Source: Styela clava (Eukaryota; Chordata; Ascidiacea; Stolidobranchia; Styelidae). Taken from it: a stretch of 64,000 nucleotides of DNA. The translations under genes were made by a program, and so were the position numbers. The notes below the pieces were generated by a model. It was not told where the DNA came from. It made no database searches and saw only the letters and a list, made by a program, of their open reading frames with translations. The stretch is from the NCBI RefSeq assembly GCF_964204865.1, contig NC_135259.1:6210974-6274973 (forward strand), in the 5' to 3' direction. Of this stretch, positions 1 to 10,540 are shown piece by piece. The number at the start of each line of letters is the position of its first letter. Position 1 is the first letter of the stretch.

Positions 1-3000
1 GGTCATCGGGACTGCAGAAAGCTGATAAAGATAAACCTCAAAGTAGATTATGTTAACTTTCAAGCCAATTTAGGTTTATGAACATCTAAATAATAGCAGC
101 TTAAATAAAACAAGGCTAAGGATATTGCAGTATTGAAATCATCCCAAGCAAGAAATTTTGCACAGACCATCAAACGGTCTGACGGTAGACAACTCCCGCC
201 AAACGGCCAGTTCAAGTGTAGTTCTCTAAATTAAAACTCATTGGAACACGAGGAAGTAAAAAAAAACTCTCACCTATAGCTTGGTGTGTAGTCAACTTTA
301 TGTCCAATTTCACACATCCACGAACGCCTCCTTCTCAAAACAGAACGAAAATATGGACAGAGAATCCAGCGCCGAAAGAGCGCGCAACAGCAAAAACCTC
401 GCGCCGGCGCCAAGCCGTTTGTTTTATTAAAACAGCTGGAGTTACGTCATCCGCACTGACCCGCTCTCGAAATTCTCTCTCGCTGCGCCTAAGCAGTACG
501 GCGGGCTGTCGACTCGACCGAAGCGTTCGCGCTCGATTCGAAAATGCGCGTACTTTTTTGGAAAGTTATAACGTTTAAAAGCAGAATGAAGAAGTTATTA
601 TAATAGATGATTAATTTATTGTTATATTGTTAACTTCTGGTTGAGTTTGCCGTTCGAACTTGCTGTGTCAAAAATGAGTGCCTATTATAAACAGATCTTG
701 CAATCTTCAGCACGCGGAATGCTGCATTTGGATCAAGATATTGGGTCTCTACACTGCCAATCGGAATAAATATTCGTCTAGCTATTTTATTTTCATTTTT
801 TCAATATATATATAATATTATTCCTATTTTGTTTTCTATTTATATACAAATATGGACTATTGAAAAAAGAAGCAGAAATTTGAAGACAAATCAAGGATAA
901 AATTGACGGGGTCAAATTCGGAAAGTCAACCATTGGTAGGTTGGGTTTTGAAACACCGGTTCGGATATATGATAATCAGTAAATCGGTGCTTTTTTTTGA
1001 CAAGAAATTATTACGCTGCAATTAGGATTATAAAGAACTAAGTAGGTTAGCAACCACGTGATACCGACCTCAATTACTTTATTATTACATATCGTTCGAC
1101 TTAACTGCCGCTGGTTCAGTATTTAAAAATAAAAAATGAGTAATAAATATTATTCGCAGAAACTTGGTTTACAATATTGGTGTCTTTATCAATATAACAT
1201 GTGATATTATGATTGGAAGACATTTAGAACTTGAAATAAACTTATGGTTTATATTACATCCTCTTAGCTTTTCAACTCGGTTATCAGTCAATCAATCGTT
1301 CGATTGTCATCACAGAAAGCTATGAATTCATTATTATATGCCTACTAAACCATTTCCTGATAGTTTAAAGCAAGATAATGGGCGGCTGTCTACAATTATA
1401 TAATATTATAATCGTGTACTCCAGATCCAGATGTCAATTAAAAACCAGAAATAATAAAAACGCAACTACATATAGAGGGAAACACAGCATCAAACCTGAG
1501 ATAACCCGTCGCAAAGAGTATCTGAGAAATCAAATAATTAGTGAATAAAGATGTTTTTGTACGTCTCCTTAGAAACAATCAGAGACTCTTAGCTTTCTTC
1601 TATTCTTTTGAGAAGATGGATGCGTGTGGTTATATTGCAAGGGTGAATTAAGAGTGAAGATGACTTTTTGAAGTGATCAAAGACTCCTGCGATGTGCAAG
1701 AGTATATTCGGATTGAAAGATTTATTATTATTGTGGAACAAATGAAAATTCAAAATGTTAACTTCAATGACTATTATTTACGTATATATTATGTTAAGCA
1801 GGCGGTGAATGCTTTTGGCGGAAAAATGCAGCATATCGTAACATTTCATCATAGTCAAAAGACGATTAATACTATTGTTATTTGTAAGTTTAATGGAGTA
1901 GAAACATCATACACGGAGACATCATACTAAAAAGGCGCTCGGTTAGCTTAACAATTATTCCACTAATATTCTTCCGAGATGTACAGAAAAGTGACGTCTG
2001 AAATAGTACAACAATGGTATCATACCATACATCAATCATTTAATACGGGCATAACCATCACTAATGTAAAGCCCTGGCTAGGAAGCAACAATAAAAACCC
2101 GACCATCAATTATGTACTTTGATGACCACGTGGAACATAGCTTGCATTTCGCTACCGCAACCTAATTTATAAGAGAGACATGTTGGAGAGTGGGAAGCAG
2201 TCATCGACGATTGGTCACTCTTACAAACAAGAGAGTGATGCTCAAATATATGGACACGAAATCCAAAGAGAAGCATCTGTCTATCTTACCCTTTACAGTA
2301 CCGATGCCGTCAGAAAACTTTCGCGAAGCAAGAAAGTAGCACGAGAGATGTCGACGAACCGCTATGAAGTTTTTGTATTGATTTTCAAGAGGTCATCACA
2401 CTAAATTTTGAAGTGAAAAACGAATCACATAGAGCACACAGAAAGTTTTAAAATAAATAAAAGTAATAGCCTCCCAGCGAAAAATACAATCCTCCAACAA
2501 CTGAAAATTCTATAGCAATTGATCCAGTATTTGATAATGAGAAAAGCGATGTGTTTCATACGGCAAAAGCAACAACAGAAATACCAATAAGAACAATAAC
2601 AAAACGATCCATAGGTACACTTCGGATTTAACAACAACATAATATCAAAACGATCCATAGGTACATTTCGTGTCCAATAACAAGCTTGAGAAAACATTGT
2701 CGTAATTGTGCGCCCATCTACACCCATTCAAAACTTCAATTTGCTGTTTGGCTAATGTAGATGTCCCCATAAGAGGGTGATTACTAAGATTCAAAGAGTG
2801 GGAATATTCGATTTACTAGCAAAAGTATAAACAGCTATGGAAGTGTATTCTCAGGCTACCATATAACTTGGCGCCTACATGTAGCCGCACCAATTATCCT
2901 CGCACCCGAAAACTGCAACCAATAATATGCTTCAAGGTGTTGAACCCAAGATAATTGCACTTGTTGAACGCTTGCACTTACATAAATTTGCCCTAATGGA

Positions 3001-3584
3001 TAATTGTACTTGTACCCATAGACACTTGAACTTATGAAACTTTAATTGGAATATTTACACTTAGGACTGTTGCACCCGGGACTATAAGTGGGAGTAAACA
3101 TGCATTTTAACGTTCATGAATGCAAGGTTTGGGGTTCCAATGTACGTACGTGTAAACCAAGTACAACTGAGGGCTGCAATTGTACTTTTTAAAACTTCAA
3201 TTTTCTCTCAAAAAGATGATACGATAATATAACTTTATATATGGATAACTACGGTCTCTTATTCGTTGCATGTCAGCTTCTAATCAGTTGATTGTGCGGG
3301 ATTGGTAGACAGCGAAAAAATAATTGACAAGTGGTTTTATGGACCGGCTAAGATCATTCGTCTCGATTTTCTCTGGTGAGAGTCGAACATGCGAACAACC
3401 GTGTATACCAACGTCGTATAAACTAGCACACCTGTGGCTGGCTATACATAACGAACCAATTGAAATACTAAACATGGTAATCGAAAATAGCTTTTAGCGA
3501 GTTTAGAGACTTGTACCGAACACTGGGTGACACACGTACCATAGTCTATAAGGCAGAGGTGGCAAATCTTTTATTTACTGAATG
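1..3584. other. Intergenic DNA without a recognisable gene
   Basis: Apart from the CpG-rich patch near the left edge, this AT-rich stretch holds only short open frames with no family I recognise. Around 2599-2675 the phrase ACGATCCATAGGTAC occurs twice about 45 bp apart. Around 2930-3190 there are loose, imperfect repeats of CTTG(C/A)ACTT-like words. Neither looks coding. Confidence 0.5.
274..570 (-). promoter_or_regulatory. CpG-rich patch, possible promoter/first exon of a gene off the left edge
   Basis: This stretch is clearly richer in C, G and CpG than the AT-rich surroundings. It contains a half-CRE (TACGTCA) near 443. On the minus strand it ends in a fair splice donor (CTATAG then GTGAGAG, exon end at 274). 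That pattern would suit a promoter plus a non-coding first exon of a gene continuing left of the window. I see no coding sequence of known family in it. The plus-strand open frame at 300-578 is probably only a by-product of GC content. This is inference. Confidence 0.25.
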
Positions 3585-3592
3585 GGTCACAT

Positions 3593-4687
3593 CAGTATGT
3601 TCCCCAGCTTTTCTCTTTAGGGGGGGTGTTTCAAAATTTAGGGGGTGGTAAATAATTTGCTATTAGAGATAAAACTAGGCTATTTGTATACTTAAAAAAA
3701 TGGTATGTATTTAAGAAATGATGTACATGGGGGGCCCCCCAAGTTGATTGACGGCGAGCCAAAATCCACAGCAGAATGAAATTGTAGGGCCAGAAAAGGG
3801 GAGCGAGGAAAAGTGCGGGACGACACGGCTGGGGTTCAGGGCGCGCTTAAGCGCCCTGAGAAAATTTTGAGAAATAGGCACCAAAATAGGCTCTAAGCTT
3901 GATTTTAGATACACCTAGCATCGCAGTTTGTTATGTAATAAAATCAATAATTATAATATTTAGCCGATAGAATTCTCGGGGAATAGATAACAAGCACGTC
4001 TTTCAACCGTAAATATATACTACTACGTTTCAACAAGTAATTTGCAACTGATAGTGACTAATGAAGTTACTTGCTCATCTGGCATTGTATGAATGGCTAC
4101 TTATGGCTTGTTTTGTTACACATTTCTAATTTTTTTGAACATGTTTGTTTGACTTTTGTATGAATTAAATTTTGAAATACGCTCGTCAACTGATCATAAT
4201 GTCGCATAATGTTGTATTCCTTCAGAACTGAAATATTTTGTAAGAAGACAAATCGCTGAAGTTTGATTCTCTCAATAAAGAAATAAAAACGCTATTCATC
4301 TAAAAAACGTCTGTTTTCAGTGCCTAGTTTTCGTTTTGTGACATCTTTAAGCTTTCTTAATATATGGCTGATATCTAAAATACTGCAGTGTGTAATCATA
4401 ATACCCATACCTATAAATAATTCAATTGTTACGGAATAAACGTGCTTAAACTGTGATAATGATGTAACAATAGACGGTATCTAAAACTCAAAAGGTACCA
4501 CATGAAGTGTTAAACTATTTCACTCAAGTTCGGCGGGCCATTTTAAATTGTCACGCGGGCCGTAATTGACCCGCAGACTGCGGTTTAGAACCCCTCAGTG
4601 TGGAATCGCACCTCAAAATTAGGGGGGGTGTTTGAAATTTTAGGGGGGGTGTTCACCCCCTATAGGGGGGGTGTAGGGAAATCACTG
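3593..4687. mobile_element. hAT-type non-autonomous transposon, 1,095 bp
   Basis: The element is flanked by a perfect 8-bp duplication GGTCACAT (3585-3592 and 4688-4695), the target-site length of hAT transposons. Its ends begin CAGTATGTTCCCC and, read from the other side, CAGTGATTTCCCTAC, so they share the hAT-like CAG start and a weak inverted repeat. Runs of G such as AGGGGGGGTGTTT lie just inside both ends. No transposase frame survives. The stretch 4525-4600 looks like the 3' end of a second hAT element inserted inside it (CGGGCC... ending CCCTCAGTG), but I could not place that element's other end. Confidence 0.7.
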
Positions 4688-4695
4688 GGTCACAT

Positions 4696-5392
4696 ATTAA
4701 ATTTTCGTCATTAAAACAGATACAGATACTTTATTTATGACATGCAAGAAACGCTGTAAACAAAAAAAATCAGTTGATAAAAATATACATACAATAATTC
4801 GACGCAATTGACGATGAGCTACGAAAGACTGTAAAGTCATCGCGTAGCCGAAGCGACACAACAATTGCTGAACAATGACTACATGATTCATAGATTCACT
4901 CAATGTCTGCTACAATGAAAAACTTGCTCATGCATCTTTCGGGCAAGTTCTGTAAACTTAGATTGCCATTGCATAGCTTTGCGGTTTGCACGTGTATCAG
5001 GGTTGGGCGAATTCTGGTACTTTATTATATAAAACTCATGTTTAGAAACGTGGATTCGTGTGAATACGAAACACTTCAATCTTTAACAAATCCAAGGCAC
5101 TTTTTCACGAATCCGAATGTATCAGATCGTAAGATCAGATTATTATTACACCATAAACATATAGTCAGTCCGAATTTCAACAGAAACAAGTCCCTACCAA
5201 CCAGTTTCCATTTTATTTTAGCTTTTTATAGGCGTTCATTTGAGTCTATACCTTTACTTTCCACTCCACTTTTTTTTTCAAAGGGAGAGATGTAGACATT
5301 TAAAATTTGGTAATTCGGTTAAAGTATGCCTGAGGTTATAGAAGCGTATATCGAGAAAACATGCAATAAGGTTGAATGCATTTTGAGATATT
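4696..5392. other. Intergenic DNA, nothing recognised
   Basis: This is AT-rich sequence between two hAT elements. It contains an open frame at 4903-5295 (+) with no recognisable domain, no good splice sites and no related exons nearby, so I do not call a gene. Confidence 0.4.
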
Positions 5393-5400
5393 ACCATGGG

Positions 5401-5901
5401 CAGTGGCGTAGCATCCACCCCCGCAACCCCCGCGGTCGCGGGAGGGCCCACAGCGCAAAGGGGCCCAAGCGGTTAGAATTTAGAAATTTAAGCCGCAAAA
5501 CCAATAATGCACATCTTATAACGTTGATGTTAGTTCTGCTCAAATCGTTTTGTTACGTAACAATGCTAGGGAACGTCGATTTTCGGCGTCTTGCGGTTTG
5601 ATCGCACCGGCAAAATTACGAAGGCTGTCAGAATGATGCCGGAAGCAAAACCTCTCAGTGGCGCACAGAAACGCAGAAAAAGGGCGGAAGAGGAAGCACG
5701 TATAAAAAAACTTAAAGTAACCAAGATAAACGGCAAATTTTAGGTTACCATTGCCATTTAATAGCGACATGTTATGCTTTTTGACGAAATAAAAATAGCG
5801 TTGTTTTAGCTTATATCCGAGAGTTTTTAGGGTCATTTCCACGAAATATTTTAGCGGGGGGGGGGGGGGGGGGGGGGCTCGAGAGTCTTGCTACGCCACT
5901 G
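5401..5901. mobile_element. hAT-type non-autonomous transposon, 501 bp
   Basis: The ends are inverted repeats CAGTGGCGTAGC and GCTACGCCACTG. The flanks are a 7/8 matching 8-bp duplication, ACCATGGG (5393-5400) and ATCATGGG (5902-5909). Both are diagnostic of a hAT superfamily insertion. The element carries GC-rich subterminal sequence, a transposase N-terminal remnant (see 5633-5743) and a run of more than 20 G near 5856-5878 just inside the right end. Confidence 0.8.
5633..5743 (+). pseudogene. N-terminal remnant of a hAT transposase (TTF-type family)
   Basis: A 36-codon open frame inside the hAT element at 5401-5901 ends in TAG. Its residues include KPLSGAQKRRKRAEEEA. That matches the basic start typical of hAT transposases with a TTF-type zinc finger, which commonly begin with a KPSGA-x-K/R-RK-K-rich motif and acidic residues. 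The zinc finger, catalytic core and dimerisation domain are all missing. It marks the autonomous parent of the element rather than a working gene. The assignment rests on motif recognition only. Confidence 0.55.
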
Positions 5902-5909
5902 ATCATGGG

Positions 5910-6854
5910 TATATAAGCATGAAACAAATTTACAGTGAGTGTTAAACGATGAAAAAACGTTCGAAATCTTGGATTGGCGTCTCATTTACATCATTCCCAA
6001 GCCATTTGATGTTGGCATATTGGATTCAATTTTAAAGATAATCAAGCATCATAACTGGCAGCTTAAAACGTGCTATTTTTAACTTGCTAGGTTGTCAGGA
6101 CCGCATCTACCACTCGACTCCAGCGTATGTAACCGAATAACCACACGTCGCATACACTCACAGTATGAATGAATGAAGAGAAAACAACTCTATTGTACTT
6201 TAAGTACTCGAATGCATTAGTAATTTTTTGATAATAAATGAATCAAATGGTGAAAAGACTATGGCTTTACGTGCGAATGTATTATTATCTCACTTAACCA
6301 TTAATATATATAAATTAATAATTATATAGTATGCCAACTACTAAACCGATACAGTGACATATGCAGATGACACATAGATTTTATAATACATTCACCGATT
6401 TCTGTATAGTTAACTATTTATTAACACTTTATCCATTTTTATTGTAGTAGTAGCTTATATAAGTTTTTAATAAAGTTTTGAAGCAATTAACTGCTAAACT
6501 TTAAATGTGGAGAAAAATCAAAAGAAACTATTTGTTCTGGCTCTTCAACTTCAGCCACTGTGTCATGCTTTATATACGTTGATGTTCCCGGTACTGGAAG
6601 CATGAATGAAATTATTTTTCAAAATATCGAATCACGTGTTAGGGTTGTGTGCCACTTGTTGTTTTGCATTCTGCAGGCGTTTTTTTTCAACTTAAAATCT
6701 CGCTATAATTTTTTTGAATTAGTGCGATTTCATCGGAAATAGTCATTTGGGTTAAATGCAACTCTGTCGTATAATTTAAATTCTTCTACGATTTGCACAA
6801 AATTTTGGTATATTGGTCTAGTTCTAGAACTACCTATAACAATTAGTTTTGATC
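5910..6854. other. AT-rich intergenic DNA, nothing recognised
   Basis: There are no repeats with clear ends, no splice-bounded open frames and no RNA-gene signals that I can support between the two hAT insertions. Confidence 0.4.
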
Positions 6855-6862
6855 ACTTAGGC

Positions 6863-8127
6863 CAGTGGTCGGCAACCTTTTTCAAGTGACGTACCGGTAA
6901 AGCCTGACCAAACTTCTGGCGGAATACCCTTAACGAACTAAGCCTATGCGATAAATTATACGCATTAGGAAATTTATGTTGACAATATATATTAAAAACG
7001 ACGGCGATGCTATTTAATGCGATATCTGTATTTGTTTGATGGCTACTAACTGTTCCCATATTCGAGATACGTGTTTCTTACAACCAGCCTACTTCGATAT
7101 TTCGTTTTTGTAGTTATCAATATTGAAAACCAGACCTCACATTAACAGGATTTCGGGAAAGTTAACAATGCCTGTATCATTTTGTTAGGGAGATCTTATT
7201 CGGACTGATGAGGCACATTCTTATACGGCCGTAGAAAAAACAATTGACCCAGCATTATTGTGACATACTGACATGGCAATTGTTTATGAAGTCAGACATG
7301 CTGCTCAATAGTGTTGTGCAGTGGTCGGCAAACTTCATATCCTTGCGGGCCAAATATAAACATTTCCGGTAACACGCGGGCCGCAATATTTCAGCCTTCA
7401 AACAAGCGCTACACTAACACTAACTTCAAATAATGGCGCATTCGTATTGTTGTCCTTCTTCCGAACATCACACGTTTTGCACTGTCTCACAGATGAGCTG
7501 TGTCGCAGTTCCGGGTCGCGGGTCAAATTTTCGACGACTCGTTTCGTAACGAGTTTAACATTGGAATCCTTAATAACTGCGATGTTGACTGGGCATATCA
7601 AGCAAACCGATTTCGAAATGCGCAAGAAAGAAAAATATTTTCCCGTTTAGGCACTTTGGAATGCTCGACCTCGTCGCTCCGTTTCCCAGACATTTTTAAA
7701 TTTTAAAAATCGAAATTAACTCGAACGACATTCAACTGACGCTACTTGTTACATAACAAGCGGCGTACAGCAGCACTTGTCAACACATAAATTTGTGTAG
7801 AGACAATAATAAATTTAGGATCAATTTAGTTTTATGTAATAAATGTCGGGTCGTTCGAGGGCCGCGACAAATTAGCTCGCGGGCCGTATTTGGCCCGCAG
7901 TTTGCCGACCGCTGGCGTTGTGTTTATCTGGTCAATGACATTAATGTCATGTTTAATGTCATTGGTCTGGTTTACTGTTGGGTGCTGTTTTGTAATCGTC
8001 GTGTTTGTGGTCAGATTGTAGAGGTTTTATTACGGCCATGTCCGTTTTTGTGTCACATCTCTGCGGACCGGCAGTAACCTTTCCGCGGACCGGCGATGGG
8101 CCGCGGCCCGTTGGTTGCCGACCACTG
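6863..8127. mobile_element. hAT-type transposon carrying a second hAT element inside it
   Basis: The terminal inverted repeats are CAGTGGTCGGCAACC and GGTTGCCGACCACTG. They are flanked by a perfect 8-bp target duplication ACTTAGGC at 6855-6862 and 8128-8135. About 600 bp of the interior (7319-7914) is a later insertion of a related element. The remaining outer sequence, about 670 bp, has no transposase frame. Confidence 0.85.
7319..7914. mobile_element. Nested hAT-type element, 596 bp
   Basis: The ends are CAGTGGTCGGCAAACTTC and GCAGTTTGCCGACCGCTG. The flanks are GTGTTGTG (7311-7318) and GCGTTGTG (7915-7922), an 8-bp duplication matching at 7 of 8 bases. GCGGGCC-rich subterminal stretches lie inside both ends. 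The open frames at 7398-7706 on both strands overlap each other and show no transposase motif I recognise. It must be younger than the element it interrupts. Confidence 0.82.
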
Positions 8128-8135
8128 ACTTAGGC

Positions 8136-8656
8136 TACAACTGTTGAATTTCAATCACGATCGTACTATCTGTTATTGTTTAATTTAAAAACAATTCGTC
8201 AGTTTTGCGGGTTACAATCTACATTTGTGATACGTTGTTGTACATATATATCCAAAGATATAATCGTGTGTTTGTACGGGTATTTTACCTTATTTTTTCT
8301 CATATTATGGCGCATGGCATCCTATCTCGTCACTGCTAACATCCCAGCTGATTAACTTCTGAGTTGTTCTCCCAGTCAACATTAATCTAAATTAATGTAA
8401 GACAATACCTAAACGCGTTTATAACGACAGATGGCCGAAAATTTGCGCAAAAAGTAGTCAACAGTCAGTCAGAATACGTTTGGGATATGGACAGCAAATG
8501 TGTGGCAATCATCTTTAACTAGTTGCATACTCTTGCATAATTTACGTGGATTTTTAATGTGTTCTATCTTATTAGATGTTAGTCGTTGCGTATTAGTATA
8601 TATTTACGGTGCTATGCTATCTCTGGCGTAATATTCTCAAACACATTCCGTTCCGC
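8136..8656. other. Upstream region of the DOR-like gene, nothing recognised
   Basis: AT-rich spacer between the hAT insertion and the CRE/E-box cluster. I see no gene or repeat in it. Confidence 0.4.
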
Positions 8657-8662
8657 TAGAAC

Positions 8663-8676
8663 TGACGTCACGTGAC
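8663..8676. promoter_or_regulatory. Overlapping CRE (TGACGTCA) and CLEAR-type E-box (GTCACGTGAC)
   Basis: The 14 bases combine a perfect palindromic cAMP-response element at 8663-8670 with the palindrome GTCACGTGAC at 8667-8676. The latter equals the CLEAR consensus bound by the MiT/TFE factors that control lysosome and autophagy genes. The site lies about 190 bp upstream of the TATA box and 300 bp upstream of the ATG of the TP53INP/DOR-like gene, a normal distance for a proximal promoter site. The sequence matches are seen directly. Binding and function are inferred. Confidence 0.6.
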
Positions 8677-8856
8677 TAATCAGCTGTTGCGCATAAACAA
8701 AGAAAGGACGCGTACGACGTAAACAAAGGACTTCGGCATCGCCCAACAACAGTCGACACAGGACGATTGCAACGACTGAAGGTCGCGTTGTTCATAACTG
8801 CTATCACGTTAGTTACGTTTGCTTACATCTGTTAATAGTCCAATTCTGGGGTCATC

Positions 8857-8868
8857 TATATATAAAAG
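8857..8868 (+). promoter_or_regulatory. TATA box of the TP53INP/DOR-like gene
   Basis: TATATATAAAAG is a near-ideal TATA box. Transcription would start about 30 bp downstream (around 8890), leaving a 5' UTR of about 80 nt before the ATG at 8973. No ATG occurs between that point and the proposed start codon. Confidence 0.6.
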
Positions 8869-8972
8869 AAGCGTCAAAAACGCAGTTTAAGTAGTGGCTG
8901 CATAGAACTGCGTGAATCATAATTTTAAGAGATTGCCCTTGACGGACAAGCGGAAGCCTGCACGATCAAACG

Positions 8973-10540
8973 ATGTTCAACTTACTAGCTCAATACATCG
9001 GATATGGCACAGAAGTTGGAACAACCGATGTAAGCGAACCGAATGATGGGGTAAATTGCTCGTTCGGCGAAACGGAGGAAGGTGAATGGACATTAGTTGA
9101 AGTGAAAGATGGCAATAAACATGGTAAGCTGATCTTAGTAATTGCTGAATCAGTGAATGTGAATGTTGATAATTCTTTGACTTACTGGTACCGGTAATGA
9201 CTTATTACGGTACTTCCGTATTGTAATATACTACTATTATATATTATAGTAGTGGGTTTAAATTTTTTTTTTTTCATTATTGCTGTATTGACATGTACAT
9301 GAATTCATAAACCTTACAGTCTTATGCTTGTGCTTTTACAGTCTTAGTGCTGTAGCGCTAGGTGACCTGAGTCTATTTTTGTAATCATCATGTTTATGTA
9401 CATGTTGGTAAATAAGCTATTTAGCGCAAAAGATATTCATTATTCCACCCCAGTTCTGCTTTCAGTTACTATAAAAAGTTACTATACTTGTGAAATTTTT
9501 TTGTATTCATAATTATTTTCAACAAAATCATGACTACATGATATTAATTAAAATATGACATGTTGAACAGTTGAAGCATATAAGAAGTGTATTGGGTAAA
9601 ACATGGAAATTTCTTTAGTCATTTTTCTGACTCTAATCAAGCATTTAGATTTATGCAAGGGTTAGGTATTGTATTGATATATCCGTTTATAGCATTTATT
9701 TTTATAGATGGCTTTTCAAATTTTTTCATATATAGGTTAGGTTCCTTTGTACTGATTACACTAATGCATTTGCCTATCAAAATTTTCAGTTTTTTGGGAC
9801 ATGCTATTGAATTTTTTTTACAGTGGCAGAAGAATTTCATCGTGTACCATCACCTTCGCCTCTAGAGAGTCTCAGCAGTTCTATGATTGAGGAAGAACCA
9901 GATGTTGATGTAGTTGAAGTACCAGTAAGACCTTCAGTGGCTGCAGTCATTCAAGATTCAAGAAAGAGGATGAGGTATAAATTGTCTTTAGAATATGAAT
10001 TGGATCAAGGATAGAAATGTAAAGACATAAATGTTGAATAGCATAATGCTTATTATTTGTTGTCAGTATTTTTTGAATATAGAAATTTATAACTCTTTTC
10101 AATAGCACTTCCTGCTTGTGACAGAGCTATGCATATTGTATTGAAAAGCTCTATATTTATATTATATCTATGATGATTCAGACGGGTATAAAATACATTC
10201 TAAAATTTACTATGCTATAAATCAATAAATTTGTAAGATCAATACTGATAGTCTTGCAGTACATATGTTTGGCAAGCGCCAGTCATATTGATTAAGTTTT
10301 ATTGTATAAGAAGGATTAGAATGGTTCGCAATATCTCCCTTTTAAACTTGTGATTATGCCCTACTTATACTTCTTCCATTCAGGTGTACCAAAACCAGCA
10401 AGAGACAACGCACCAATGCATCTAACTTTAGCCAGCATCGTCCTAATCAAATGAAAAGAGCAAACCAAGTCCTGTGTCAACGCAGCAACAAGGTTTATCA
10501 AAAGATGAGACAAATTGTTCACCAACCCAGGAAATATTAA
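8973..10540 (+). CDS. TP53INP/DOR-like protein (tumor protein p53-inducible nuclear protein family), 3 exons, 152 aa
   Basis: Coding exons are 8973-9123, 9824-9974 and 10384-10540. All introns are GT-AG and the phases (1, then 2) join cleanly, giving 459 nt. The protein starts MFNLL like TP53INP proteins (MFxxL). It has an acidic stretch followed by EWTLVEV, whose W39-T-L-V42 fits the LC3-interacting (LIR) motif found at this place in the family. An SPLESL segment (62-67) resembles the family's SPLEDLL. The C-terminus is basic and ends VHQPRKY, like the family's VHQPCPRQYNY ending. Vertebrate members are about 220-240 aa. This one is shorter and I do not find the conserved ESWFVTPP segment, so it may be a divergent or lineage-reduced member. 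Known relatives shuttle between nucleus and autophagosome, binding ATG8 proteins and nuclear receptors. The start codon has A at -3. If intron 2 is retained, the frame ends at 10014 (113 aa). Confidence 0.75.
10224..10229 (+). terminator. Possible intronic polyadenylation signal of the DOR-like gene
   Basis: AATAAA lies in intron 2, 210 bp after the stop codon (10012-10014) met when intron 2 is retained. It could end a short transcript lacking the conserved C-terminal exon. Such hexamers are common by chance in AT-rich DNA, so support is weak. Confidence 0.25.

Noticed and set aside
300-578. Plus-strand open frame of 92 codons
   Set aside because: It lies in a CpG-rich patch where stops are rare. 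It has no domain, and the residue mix follows base composition.
4903-5295. 130-codon plus-strand open frame between hAT elements
   Set aside because: No recognisable domain, no splice partners and no promoter; the residue mix is that of AT-rich non-coding DNA.
9587-9865. Phe/Ile-rich open frame in intron 1 of the DOR-like gene, membrane-like
   Set aside because: It is made of T-rich intron sequence, overlaps exon 2 in a different frame, and has no homology or splice support.
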